Origin: Fodinicola acaciae
GTDB taxonomy: Bacteria > Actinomycetota > Actinomycetes > Mycobacteriales > HKI-0501
Length of the DNA: 64,000 bases
Assembly: GCF_010993745.1 (NCBI RefSeq)
Contig: NZ_WOTN01000001.1
Coordinates: 1,305,235-1,369,234 of the forward strand
Reading direction: 5' to 3'
Of the stretch, positions 40,382 through 49,079 are shown one piece after another (position 1 is the stretch's first letter; each line of letters opens with the position of its first letter). A program made the translations under genes and the position numbers. The notes beneath the pieces are model-generated. The model did not search any database. It was not told where the DNA came from and saw nothing but the letters and a program-made list of their open reading frames with translations.

Positions 40382-42159
40382 CAGCGGTTGAACTGCGACA
40401 CGACCAGCAGCACCACGAACAGGATCAGGAAGCACACCGCGACGATCGACGAGATCACCACGATCCGCTCCTTGTACCACGGCCGCAGCTCCTCGTCCTG
40501 CTGCGCCGGCGCCGGTGGCAGCGGCTGACCCAACGGCTGCGGTGGCAACTGCGGCGGACGTGGCGGTTGAACTGGCGGCTGAACCGGCTGGAAGCCGCCT
40601 CCGCTGGCCGGCGTGGCAGACGTCGGCGCGACCTGCTGCGCCGGCGGCGGAGCGACCGGCTGAGGAGCTGGCTGAGCCGCTGGCTGAGGTTGTGGGGCCG
40701 GTTGTGGGGCCGGTTGAGGCGGCGGCACTGGACGCGCCGCTGGCTGCGGTGGCGGGGCGGCCGGCCGAGGTGGCGGACTCGCGATCGGACCGTTCGGCCG
40801 CGCCGGCAGCTGCGGACCGCCACCGGTCGTCGGGCGGTTGGCGCCAGGCCCGGGTGGTGGCAGCTGGTTCGGTGGACCGACCGGCCGTGCCGGCGGCGGG
40901 AACTGGCCGGGACGCGGTGGCGGACCGGCCGGCGGACGGCCGGGGAAACCCTGCGGCGGACGTACGCCCGGCGGACCAGGTGGCGGCAGCGGACGTCCGG
41001 GCGGACCAGCCGGACCGGGACCGCCTGGACGCGGCGGCTGAGTCGGCCGGAAGGCCTGCGGTGGCGTCGAGACCGGCGCGGCGCCGGCGTCACCGGCGAC
41101 CGCGCCGGCGCGCAGGCTGCCTTCGGCGACGACCGTCTCCGGCTGTTCCAATGTGGTCGGCGCTACTCCGGTGGAGCTGTGGATCAGGTGCGCGGCCAGC
41201 GGGATCCGGCTGGACCCGCCGACCAGGAAGATGCCGACCAGGTCCTTGGGCTCCAGCCGGGCCTGGCCGATGGTCTGCGACAGACACAGGACCGTACGCT
41301 CCAGATACGGCTTGATCATCTGTTCCAGCTCGTCCCGGGTGACGTGCGCGTCCACCTCGAGCGCCGGCAGATGGATGTCGGCGGTGGACGTGCGGGACAG
41401 CATCTCCTTCGCGCCGCGCACGTCCTCCAGCAGCATCCGGCGGTGCCGCCGGTCGGTGCCGTCCTCCGGCTCGACCAGGTGCTTCCACAGGTCCGGGTGG
41501 GTGTCGCCGTAGGTGCCACCGAGGTGGCTGACCACCGCATAGTCGAAGTCCAGGCCGCCGACGTCGCCGAGCCCCTGCTCGGCCAGCACCTCGAAACCGT
41601 GCTGCGTCCGGCGTACGACGGTCGCGTCGAACGTGCCGCCGCCGAGGTCGTAGATCGCCAGCGACCGGCCCGGCGGCACGGAGGTGCCGAGGACCGCGGT
41701 GAAGTACGACGCGGCGGCCACCGGCTCCGGGATCAGCTGCGGCCGCGGCAGGCCGGCCATCTGCGCCGCCTGCACCAGCATGTTGCGGCGCCGCTCACCC
41801 CAGCGCGCTGGATGGGTCATCCGCAGCTGCTCCGGGATGCCGCCGATCTGCCGGCGTACCTCGGTGACGATCTGCTCCAGCACCGCGGCGGCCAGCCGCG
41901 GCACCTCGATCTCGCTCTCGCCGAGCAACACGGTCACGTCGTCGACGCGGCGCTTGGGATTGGGTTCGAACCGGCCGGGATCGACCCGGGCGTTTCGCTC
42001 GGCGTCCCGGCCGACCAGGATCTTGCCGTCGGTCCCCAGGTAAACCGCGGACGGCAGCAGCGGCGACCCGTCGAACAGCAACGGCCGGACCCGGCCGTCC
42101 GCGGTCCGCAGCATCGCCACCGTGTTGGAGGTGCCGAAATCGACCCCGAGCACGCGCAT
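40381..42159 (-). CDS. Tail-anchored Hsp70-like ATPase without substrate-binding domain
   Basis: A 592-residue protein. Residues 1-350 are an Hsp70 nucleotide-binding domain: VDFGTSN (6-12), IYDLGGGTFDAT (169-180) and VGGSSRIPL (313-321). The usual beta-sandwich substrate domain is absent; instead there are about 200 residues of Pro/Gly/Gln-rich disorder (360-555), then a basic patch (WYKER) and one C-terminal TM helix (about 567-588). The ATPase therefore faces the cytoplasm on a long tether. The neighbouring GrpE-like protein supplies a matching exchange factor. Start ATG 42159 has GAGGGGAG upstream and TAGGGT at 42181-42186 as a possible -10. Confidence 0.85.
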   Translation of the reverse strand: MRVLGVDFGTSNTVAMLRTADGRVRPLLFDGSPLLPSAVYLGTDGKILVGRDAERNARVDPGRFEPNPKRRVDDVTVLLGESEIEVPRLAAAVLEQIVTEVRRQIGGIPEQLRMTHPARWGERRRNMLVQAAQMAGLPRPQLIPEPVAAASYFTAVLGTSVPPGRSLAIYDLGGGTFDATVVRRTQHGFEVLAEQGLGDVGGLDFDYAVVSHLGGTYGDTHPDLWKHLVEPEDGTDRRHRRMLLEDVRGAKEMLSRTSTADIHLPALEVDAHVTRDELEQMIKPYLERTVLCLSQTIGQARLEPKDLVGIFLVGGSSRIPLAAHLIHSSTGVAPTTLEQPETVVAEGSLRAGAVAGDAGAAPVSTPPQAFRPTQPPRPGGPGPAGPPGRPLPPPGPPGVRPPQGFPGRPPAGPPPRPGQFPPPARPVGPPNQLPPPGPGANRPTTGGGPQLPARPNGPIASPPPRPAAPPPQPAARPVPPPQPAPQPAPQPQPAAQPAPQPVAPPPAQQVAPTSATPASGGGFQPVQPPVQPPRPPQLPPQPLGQPLPPAPAQQDEELRPWYKERIVVISSIVAVCFLILFVVLLVVSQFNR

Positions 42160-42303
42160 TGACCACTCCCCTCGGCCGACACCCTATCGATCCGGAGCGA
42201 CCGAACGCCGACCGGAGGGTACGCGGCCGGCCGGACGATTTCCGGCATAACCGGCCTATCCCGGTGAAACCGATCCGACTCCCGGCGGCTGACCAACCCC
42301 CGG

Positions 42304-42309
42304 CATACT
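42304..42309 (+). promoter_or_regulatory. Leaderless -10 of GDPD gene
   Basis: CATACT followed by 6 nt and GTG 42316. The surrounding GGCATACTGCTGC recurs exactly at 45672-45684. Confidence 0.45.
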
Positions 42310-42315
42310 GCTGCC

Positions 42316-43086
42316 GTGGCACACCGGTTTCCCTACCTGGACCACCCGTATCCGCTGGCCTTCGCGCACCGCGGCGGCGCGCTGACCGGCCGCGAGAACA
42401 CCGCGGCCGCCTTCGAGCGGGCCGTGTCGCTCGGTTACCGGTACGTCGAGACCGACGCGCACGTCACCGCCGACGGCGTCCTGGTGGCCTTCCACGACCC
42501 GACGCTGGACCGGGTGACCGACCGGCGAGGCGCCATCGCCAACCTGCCGTGGTCGGAGGTCAGCAAGGCGCGGATCGGCGACGACCCGATCCCGCTGCTG
42601 GAGGACCTGCTCGGCGCCTGGCCGGAGCTGCGGTTCAACATCGACCCGAAGGCCAACGCCGCGGTCGGGCCACTGGTCGAGACGATCCGCCGGACCAACT
42701 CCATCGACCGCGTCTGCGTCGGCTCCTTCTCCGACCGCCGGCTGGCGATGGCCCGCGCCGCGCTCGGACCGCGGCTGTGTACGTCCACCGGCCCGCGCGC
42801 GGTCGCTGCCATCCGCTTCGGCTCCTGGCTGCTGCCTGTCAACGGCCGGGTCGCGCAGCCGCCGGCGGTCCCGTGCCTGCAGATCCCCACCTCGTACGGT
42901 CGCGTGCCGGTGGGCGACGCTCGGCTGGTTCGCCGCGCGCACGCACTCGGCATGCAGGTGCACATCTGGACCATCGACGACCCCGACGAGGTGCGCCGGC
43001 TGCTCGACATCGGTGTCGACGGCATCATGACCGACGACCTGGAGATGCTGCGGTCGGTCTACCAGGAGCGCGGCATCTGGGGCTAG
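42316..43086 (+). CDS. glpQ: Glycerophosphodiester phosphodiesterase
   Basis: A 256-residue cytoplasmic TIM-barrel GDPD that hydrolyses deacylated phospholipid head groups to glycerol-3-phosphate and alcohol. Catalytic AHRGGALTGRENT (about 17-29) carries the first His and Arg; ETDAHVTADGVLVAFHDPTL has the metal-binding Glu/Asp and second His; C-terminal VHIWTIDDPDEVRRLL is conserved. No signal peptide. GTG 42316 fits the leaderless -10. The symbol is by function only; several paralogues share it. Confidence 0.92.
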   Translation: MAHRFPYLDHPYPLAFAHRGGALTGRENTAAAFERAVSLGYRYVETDAHVTADGVLVAFHDPTLDRVTDRRGAIANLPWSEVSKARIGDDPIPLLEDLLGAWPELRFNIDPKANAAVGPLVETIRRTNSIDRVCVGSFSDRRLAMARAALGPRLCTSTGPRAVAAIRFGSWLLPVNGRVAQPPAVPCLQIPTSYGRVPVGDARLVRRAHALGMQVHIWTIDDPDEVRRLLDIGVDGIMTDDLEMLRSVYQERGIWG

Positions 43087-43117
43087 GTTCGGCTAGTAGA
43101 GTGTCGCCGTTGGCGGG

Positions 43118-43975
43118 TCAGCGGAAGTCGTCCGCGTGGTCGACGGCCCACTGCTGGTACGTCAGCGCCGGCCGGCCGAGCACGTCCTGGACCGTCGTGG
43201 TCACCGGTTCCGGCCGCGCCAGCATCCGCGACCAGGTCCGCATCGCACTGTCGGCCATCTCCGTCGGCCAGCCGGCCGCCCGTAACTGACGCTGCGCCTC
43301 GGCTGGCGCCAGCTCCTCGAACCGCAGCTCACGACCGATGGCCGCGCCGATCGCCGCCATCTGCTCGGCCTGCGTAACCAGCGCCGGTCCGGTCACCGCG
43401 TACGTGGCACCCGCGTGGCCGTCGCCGGTCAGCGCCGCCACCGCGACCGCGGCGATGTCCGCTTCGTGGATCAGCGGCCGCGCCAACTGCGCGTACGCCG
43501 CACGTACGACGCCTTCCGCGCGGATGGTCGAGGCCCAGCCGAGTGTATTGCCGGCGAAGCCGCCGGGCCGTACGAAGGTCCACTCGGCGCCGGACCGTCG
43601 CACCTCGCGCTCAAGTGCGGCGTGGAACTCGGAGTTGGGATCCTTTTGCCGGTCCACGCCGTCCACGACCCCCATCGACGACAGCACGACGATCCGCGCC
43701 GTTCTCTTCGCCAGCGCAGCGACGACGTCCGGCACGGTGTCGGCCGGCGTGCCGAGATACGGCCATAGCAGGAACGCCGCCTCGGACTCCTCAGCTGCCG
43801 CCGCGATCGTGTCGGGCTCGCCGAGGTCGCCTCGTACGACCTCGGCACCTGCCAACCGCGCCTTCGACGAGTCGCGTACGACCGCCCGGACCTCCCGGCC
43901 GGCCGCGACCAGCTGGCGTACAACCTGGCCACCGACCTTTCCGGTCGCGCCGGTCACCACTATCCGGTCTGTCAT
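43118..43975 (-). CDS. NmrA-like NAD(P)H-binding reductase
   Basis: A 285-residue atypical short-chain dehydrogenase. N-terminal VVTGATGKVGGQVVRQL (5-21) is the NAD(P) motif; AVVRDSSKARL and FLLWPY follow, with the region WTFVRPGGFAGNTLGW typical of NmrA/SDR5 (quinone-reductase-like) proteins. The active-site tyrosine motif YxxxK is not evident, so it may be a redox sensor. GAGGAG precedes ATG 43975; a 20-bp dyad lies in the promoter. Confidence 0.9.
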   Translation of the reverse strand: MTDRIVVTGATGKVGGQVVRQLVAAGREVRAVVRDSSKARLAGAEVVRGDLGEPDTIAAAAEESEAAFLLWPYLGTPADTVPDVVAALAKRTARIVVLSSMGVVDGVDRQKDPNSEFHAALEREVRRSGAEWTFVRPGGFAGNTLGWASTIRAEGVVRAAYAQLARPLIHEADIAAVAVAALTGDGHAGATYAVTGPALVTQAEQMAAIGAAIGRELRFEELAPAEAQRQLRAAGWPTEMADSAMRTWSRMLARPEPVTTTVQDVLGRPALTYQQWAVDHADDFR

Positions 43976-44013
43976 CGCACACTCTCCTCAACGTCGATTC
44001 CCCTTCCGATCCG

Positions 44014-44044
44014 ACGCTAAAACCTCAATATTCATTGAGGTCAA
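44014..44044 (-). promoter_or_regulatory. Promoter with 20-bp dyad operator of reductase gene
   Basis: Dyad ACCTCAAT-ATTC-ATTGAGGT at 44022-44041. Minus-strand TTGACC (44039-44044) and TAGCGT (44014-44019) at 19 bp make a promoter with the dyad in the spacer. The cognate regulator is not next door. Confidence 0.55.
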
Positions 44045-44171
44045 CCCGGCGAAATTCGCTGCGCCAGACGCGAGGGAGGTCCGTCATGGGGCGCGCAGGC
44101 GTCATCCCGCGCTGAACGCCGGCCGAGAAGCGCGTTCGGATTCCGATCACGCGCGCCTGGAGGCCACCGCG

Positions 44172-45629
44172 GTGTTCCGTCTGCTCGAAAGCCTCGTCGA
44201 CCCGTTCCGTACGCGGCGCGTCGACACCCCGTCCGACCGAGTCTTTCCCCTCCTGATCCATGAGTTCCGGCCGCTGCGAGCGGTCGTCGCGGCCATCGAG
44301 GTCTGGCTGATCGGTTACGCCGGGCGGCTGGTTCCGCGACGACCTTGCCGGCCGGATTGCCACGTGGGTGCGTGACGGTGGCGTCGCCGCGGCCACGGCG
44401 GCGTACACCGTGATCCACACGATCGCCTTCATGGCGACGTACATCGTCGGCTCGGTGTGGCTGATGACCGCGCTCGACGCCAGGATGATCCTGCCGCTGG
44501 CGCTGTGGATCGGGCTGTACGCGGCGCTCATGGTCTACGTCGTGCCGCGCTATCGCCGAGCCTCGGAACTCCAGCAGGAGGCCAACTCCGCGCTGACCGG
44601 CCTGCTCGTCGACTCGTACGCCAACATCGACACGAGCGCCCTTCGCCAACCGTGCCGAGGACGACCGGGAAACCCGGCGCGTCTTCGCGGCCGCCCGCCA
44701 GGCGTACTTCGGCGTGCAGCGCGTCGAGGTGACGATGAACGTCGGCATGCTGTCGCTCGGCGGCGCTCTCGTGGTCGCTCTGGTCGGCTACGCCGTCGAG
44801 GAGCGTCCTTGTTGTTCGGCGCGGTCGGCTCGCTCAAGCGCGCACTGCGTACGACCGCGCAGCCGTTGGCGATCGTCGTACGTGCCGGCCGGATCCGGCT
44901 GACCGACGTGAGCCACCACTACGGCAATGGCCGCGGCGGCCTCGACGGCGTCACGCTGGACATCGCCGCCGGTGAGAAGGTCGGGCTGGTCGGGCGGTCC
45001 GGAGCCGGCAAGTCGACGCCGGTCAACCTGGTGCTGCGGTTCTTCGACGCGGAGGCCGGCAGGATCGAGATCGACGGCCAGGACATCACCGCCGTCACGC
45101 AGGAGAGCCTGCGCCGGCAGATCGCCATGGTCACGCAGGAGGCGGCGCTGTTGCACCGCTCCGTCCGCGACAACATCGCCTACGGTGGCGCCACCGACGG
45201 CGCGCGGCCGCCACCCGCAACGCCGCTGCGGACGGCTTCGTTGCCGCGCTACGCGACCAGGACGGCCGGCGCGGCTATGACGCCAGGGTCGGCGAGCGGG
45301 GTGTACGGCTGTCCGGCGGGCAGCGGCAATGGATCGCACTGGCTCGCGCGCTGTACAAGGACGCGCCGATCCTGGTGTTGGGCGAGGCCACCTCGGCGCT
45401 CGACTCGGAGGTCGAGACGGCCATCCACGAGACGCTCGACCGCGTGATGGACGGGCGTACCGTCATCGCGATCGCGCACCGGCTGTCGACGATCGCCCGG
45501 CTGGATCGCATCGTCGTGCTCGACGCCGGGCGGATCGTCGAGGAAGGTATGCACGCGGAGCTGCTGGCGCGGGACGGCCTCTACGCGGCACTGTGGCGAC
45601 ACCAGTCGGGCGGATTTCTCGGTGGCTGA
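44172..45629 (+). pseudogene. ABC multidrug exporter, multiply frameshifted and deleted
   Basis: Remains of a fused permease-ATPase exporter (normally about 600 residues). Five pieces in order: frame 3 from GTG 44172 (FRLLESLVDPF) to about 44325; frame 1 (WFRDDLAGRIATWVR and TM helices) to about 44640; frame 2 (FANRAEDDRETRRVF) to about 44810; frame 1 (ATPase with GRSGAGKST) to about 45205; frame 3 ([15 protein letters not shown] to HQSGGFLGG) to TAG/TGA 45629. Two joins also lose membrane helices (TM1-2 and TM5-6). Walker B reads [12 protein letters not shown], so the catalytic Asp is replaced by Gly. Non-functional. Confidence 0.88.
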
Positions 45630-45673
45630 CCGCCAATCGCGTTGTCTTCACCAACAGATCGCTCGGGGACCGG

Positions 45674-45679
45674 CATACT
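45674..45679 (+). promoter_or_regulatory. -10 for transcript upstream of UMF1 gene
   Basis: CATACT followed by 6 nt and GTG 45686, which opens a 13-codon frame. Confidence 0.4.
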
Positions 45680-45685
45680 GCTGCG

Positions 45686-45727
45686 GTGCCGCAGATCATC
45701 ATCGCCTCATGGCTGTTTCATGGCTGA
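45686..45727 (+). CDS. Possible leaderless 13-codon upstream ORF
   Basis: GTG 45686 begins at the predicted transcript start and encodes MPQIIIASWLFHG, stopping at TGA 45725-45727, which lies inside the first codons of the transporter gene (ATG 45720). Translation of this peptide would bring ribosomes over the transporter start, which has no Shine-Dalgarno sequence. Confidence 0.35.
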   Translation: MPQIIIASWLFHG

Positions 45728-47081
45728 CCTGACCGCCGCGACGGCCACCGGAGCCCCCGGCTACGCCGACCGCGGTGAACGCACCGGCTGGTATTTCTAC
45801 GAGTGGGCCAACCACGGCTTCTACACCGTCTGCGTGACGGTCTTCCTCGGGCCATACCTGACCGCCGTCACCGAACGAGCCGCCGACGCGCACGGCCTGG
45901 TGCATCCGCTCGGCATCCCGGTCGCGGCCGGTTCCTTCTTCTCGTACGTCGTGTCGCTCTCGGTCTTCCTGAGCGTCTTCGCGCTGCCGGTGATCGGCGC
46001 GATCGCCGACCGCTCGGCGCGCAAGCTCGAGCTGATGGCGGCGTGCGCGTTCGTCGGCGCGGCTGCGACGATCCTGCTGCTCTTTTGCATCGGTGACCGC
46101 TATCTGCTTGGTGGCGTGCTGTTCCTGGTCGCCAACATCGCCTACAGCATGAGCATCGTCGTCTACTACTCGTTCCTCCCCCAGCTCGCACCGCCAGACA
46201 AGCGTGACTCGGTGTCGTCGATCGGCTGGTCGTACGGCTATGTCGGCGGCGGCCTGCTGCTGGCGCTCGCGGTCGTCGCGGTGCTGGTCGGTCCGGCTGC
46301 TTTCGGCTGGCAGACAGCCGAAATCGCCCGGTGGGCCATCGCCTCGGCCGGTGTCTGGTGGGCCGGCTTCACGATCGTGCCGCTGGTGATGATGCGCAAC
46401 CGGTCACCGCTGGAAGGTGTCGCGCACGGCAACCCGCTGGTCTTCGGCTTCAAGCAGCTTGGCCGTACCCTCGCCGAGCTGCGCGCCTTTCCGCTGACCA
46501 TCGCGTTCCTGGTCGGCTTCCTGATCTACAACGACGGCATCCAGACCGTCATCCTGCTGGCCGCGCAGTACGGCACCGCCGAGCTCAAGCTGCCGCAGAC
46601 CGTACTCGTGCCGACCATCCTGATGGTCCAGTTCGTCGCGTTCTTCGGTGCGCTCGGCCTCGGTGCGGTCGCGAAGCGGATCGGCGCGGTGAAGACGGTG
46701 CTTGGCTCGCTGGTGGCCTGGATCCTGCTGATCGTGCTCGCGTTTTTCCTGCCGGCAAGCCAGATCGTGCCGTTCGTGGCGATGGCGGCCGGCATCGGCC
46801 TCGTGCTCGGCGGCAGCCAGGCGCTGTCCCGCTCGCTGTTCAGCCAGCTCATCCCGGCCGGCAAGGAGGCCGAGTACTTCGGCATCTACGTGATCAGCGA
46901 CAAGGGCACCAGCTGGCTCGGACCGCTGCTGTTCGGCCTGGTGTTCCAGCTGGCCGGCAGCTATCGCTTCGCCATCGTGTCGCTGATCGTCTTCTTCGTG
47001 GTGGGCGCCGCCGTACTCGCCTTCGTACCGATCCGCCGCGCCATCCTCGCCGCCGGCAACACCCCGCCCGACCTGCTCTGA
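45720..47081 (+). CDS. UMF1-type MFS transporter (Atg22-like)
   Basis: A 453-residue, 12-helix transporter of the UMF1 family. The N terminus RTGWYFYEWANHGFYTVCVT is the family hallmark (W-x-x-YDWANSAY-like), followed by ALPVIGAIADRSARKLELM (motif A). Family members resemble yeast vacuolar Atg22; bacterial substrates are largely unknown. ATG 45720 is chosen by the conserved N terminus; the start overlaps a short upstream frame. Ends 23 bp before the convergent P450. Confidence 0.88.
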   Translation: MADLTAATATGAPGYADRGERTGWYFYEWANHGFYTVCVTVFLGPYLTAVTERAADAHGLVHPLGIPVAAGSFFSYVVSLSVFLSVFALPVIGAIADRSARKLELMAACAFVGAAATILLLFCIGDRYLLGGVLFLVANIAYSMSIVVYYSFLPQLAPPDKRDSVSSIGWSYGYVGGGLLLALAVVAVLVGPAAFGWQTAEIARWAIASAGVWWAGFTIVPLVMMRNRSPLEGVAHGNPLVFGFKQLGRTLAELRAFPLTIAFLVGFLIYNDGIQTVILLAAQYGTAELKLPQTVLVPTILMVQFVAFFGALGLGAVAKRIGAVKTVLGSLVAWILLIVLAFFLPASQIVPFVAMAAGIGLVLGGSQALSRSLFSQLIPAGKEAEYFGIYVISDKGTSWLGPLLFGLVFQLAGSYRFAIVSLIVFFVVGAAVLAFVPIRRAILAAGNTPPDLL

Positions 47082-47104
47082 TCTGCGGTAACGGCGACAA
47101 CCGG

Positions 47105-48304
47105 CTACCAGGTGACCGGCAGCTTGTGTACGCCGTAGATGGCCATGTCGGAGCGCATCGGCACCTCCTCGGCCGCTACGGCGAGCTGGAGGTCCGGGAA
47201 GCGTGTGGTGAGCTTGGCGAACGCCGTACGCATCTCCATCCGCGCCAGCTGCTGGCCGAGGCACTGATGGATGCCATAGCCGAAGGCCACGTGCCGGATC
47301 GCGTCGCGCGTCACGTCGAAGTCCGCCGCATCGGCGAAATGATCCGCGTCGCGGTTGGCCGACGCGACCGACAGCACGACGGTCTCGTCCTTCCTGATCA
47401 GCTGGCCGCCGACCTCGGTGTCGGCCTTGGCCGTACGCGGCAGGCCGAACTGGATGATCGACAGATAGCGCAGCATCTCCTCGACCGCGCGCTCGATCGT
47501 GTCCGGCTGGTCTCGCACGGTCTCCCACTGGTCCCGGTGGGTCAGCAGCGCGAGCGTACCGAGGCCGATCATGTTGGCGGTGGTCTCGTGACCGGCGACC
47601 AGCAGCAGGTTGCTGATCCCGAGCAGCTCCTCGTCGGTCAGCTCCTCGGCCTCGATCAGGCCGCTGATCAGGCCGTCGTCCGGTTGCCGGCGCTTGCGTG
47701 CGATCAGGTCCAGCATGTACGCGCGCAAGCCGCGCGTCGCCTCCAGCAGCTCCTCCTTGCTGCGGTCCAGTCGTAACAGCACCGAGGTCCGGTGCTGGAA
47801 CTGCTCGCGGTCGGCATACGGCACGCCGAGCAGCTCGCAGATCACCAGCGACGGGATCGGCAGCGCGAACTGGCTCACCAGGTCGGCCGGCGGACCGGCC
47901 GCCTGCATCGCGTCCAGGTGCTCGTCGACGATCTGGTCGATGCGTGGCGTCAGCGACTTCATCCGGCGCACGGTGAACTGGCCGGTGAGCATCCGCCGGT
48001 AATGCGTGTGGTCCGGCGGGTCCATGCCGATGAAGGACGCCGCGAGTCCGGCCTCCTTACGCTCCTCCTCGGTGAGTTGCACGGTCGCGACCGGGCTGTT
48101 GTTGAACCGGCGCTCCGAGCTCAGCGCCGGGTTGACCAGCGCCGCGGTCACGTCGGCGTAGCGGCTGACCAGCCAGCCGGTGCTGCCGTTGGGGAAGGCC
48201 AGCGGCCGGACTGGCGTGTCCGCACGCAGCCGCTCGTACTCGTGTGGTGGGTCCAGCGGACATTTCCGTTCCCGCGGCAGCGGCTGCGCGGCGGTCTGGG
48301 TCAT
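47105..48304 (-). CDS. Cytochrome P450 (CYP105-like)
   Basis: A 399-residue soluble bacterial P450. Oxygen-activation I-helix LVAGHETTANMIG (about 238-250), ExxR helix EEMLRYLS and the heme loop AFGYGIHQCLGQQLAR with the axial cysteine. Such enzymes hydroxylate drugs or secondary metabolites and need separate ferredoxin and reductase, which are not here. GGGAGG precedes ATG 48304. Divergent from a TetR gene, with a 17-bp palindrome over its promoter, so it is likely inducible by the TetR ligand. Confidence 0.94.
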   Translation of the reverse strand: MTQTAAQPLPRERKCPLDPPHEYERLRADTPVRPLAFPNGSTGWLVSRYADVTAALVNPALSSERRFNNSPVATVQLTEEERKEAGLAASFIGMDPPDHTHYRRMLTGQFTVRRMKSLTPRIDQIVDEHLDAMQAAGPPADLVSQFALPIPSLVICELLGVPYADREQFQHRTSVLLRLDRSKEELLEATRGLRAYMLDLIARKRRQPDDGLISGLIEAEELTDEELLGISNLLLVAGHETTANMIGLGTLALLTHRDQWETVRDQPDTIERAVEEMLRYLSIIQFGLPRTAKADTEVGGQLIRKDETVVLSVASANRDADHFADAADFDVTRDAIRHVAFGYGIHQCLGQQLARMEMRTAFAKLTTRFPDLQLAVAAEEVPMRSDMAIYGVHKLPVTW

Positions 48305-48367
48305 CAGAACCTCCCGAGGTCAGGCGAACGGGTCGTGAACACGGCGATCTATCCCGTACCGGTCTTT

Positions 48368-48436
48368 GCTGCCTCTACCGTAGGCAGCTTCTTGCAGATT
48401 CTGCAAGCTTTCACCAAGTGCAATGGATGCTTTAAT
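48368..48436. promoter_or_regulatory. P450/TetR divergent promoters and two dyads
   Basis: P450 promoter on the minus strand: TTGCAG (48401-48406), 18 bp, TACGGT (48377-48382). TetR -10 TTTAAT (48431-48436), 7 nt before ATG 48444. Perfect palindrome CTTGCAGATTCTGCAAG (48391-48407) covers the P450 -35. A second dyad GCTGCCT-N7-AGGCAGC (48368-48388) covers its -10. Confidence 0.62.
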
Positions 48437-48443
48437 GACAGGC

Positions 48444-49079
48444 ATGGTTGACCAGCCCGACGGCCTGCGCGAGCGCAAGAAGCACGCCACCAAGCTCGCG
48501 CTGGCGCACGCGGCCGTCCGGCTGTGCCTGCGCCACGGCGTGGAGAAGGTGACGGTCGACGACATCGCGGCCGAGGCCGAGGTCTCACCGCGTACGTTCT
48601 TCAACTACTTCGCCTGCAAAGAGGAGGCGATCGTCGCCGAGAGCCGGCTGCGCGCCGAGCGACTCGTCACCGAGCTGGCCGCCCGTCCGGCCAACGAGTC
48701 CATCGCCGACTCACTACGCGCCGTCGTCCTGTTGCTGCTCAACGAGGCCGGTCCGCGCGACCAGGCGCGCCGATGGGCCGCGGAGATGCGGATGCTGCAC
48801 CGCACGCCGTCGGTCGTCCCCTACCAGCTGGCCTCGTACGCGGCGCTGGAGCGATCGCTGTCGGAGGCGATCGCCGCACGGACCGGCCTGGATGCCGACC
48901 GCGACCTGTTCCCGCGGGTCGCGGCGAGCATCACGGCAGCCGGCACGCGCGCGGCGTTGGGCCGCTGGCTGGACCAGGACGAGGACGTTTCGCTGACCGA
49001 GCTGGCCACCGCGGCCTTCGACCAGATCGCGCCGGCACTGACGCCTCCAGTGCCGGCGACTGTCCGCTCCGCAGACTGA
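48444..49079 (+). CDS. TetR family regulator
   Basis: A 211-residue TetR protein. HTH residues about 8-55: HATKLALAHAAVRLCLRHG, VTVDDIAAEAEVSPRTFFNY and FACKEEAIV. The C-terminal domain has the helical pattern of MftR/MftR2-like members. ATG 48444 follows TTTAAT by 7 nt; ATG 48435 and 48423 are further upstream but would lie in the promoter. Probable repressor of the divergent P450. Confidence 0.9.
   Translation: MVDQPDGLRERKKHATKLALAHAAVRLCLRHGVEKVTVDDIAAEAEVSPRTFFNYFACKEEAIVAESRLRAERLVTELAARPANESIADSLRAVVLLLLNEAGPRDQARRWAAEMRMLHRTPSVVPYQLASYAALERSLSEAIAARTGLDADRDLFPRVAASITAAGTRAALGRWLDQDEDVSLTELATAAFDQIAPALTPPVPATVRSAD

Noticed and set aside
40381-42159. Calling the Hsp70-like gene dnaK
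   Set aside because: No substrate-binding domain, a TM tail and no dnaJ or classical grpE next to it.
48423-49079. Starting the TetR gene at ATG 48423
   Set aside because: That codon precedes the TTTAAT -10 at 48431-48436; 48444 fits the leaderless geometry and the family N terminus.
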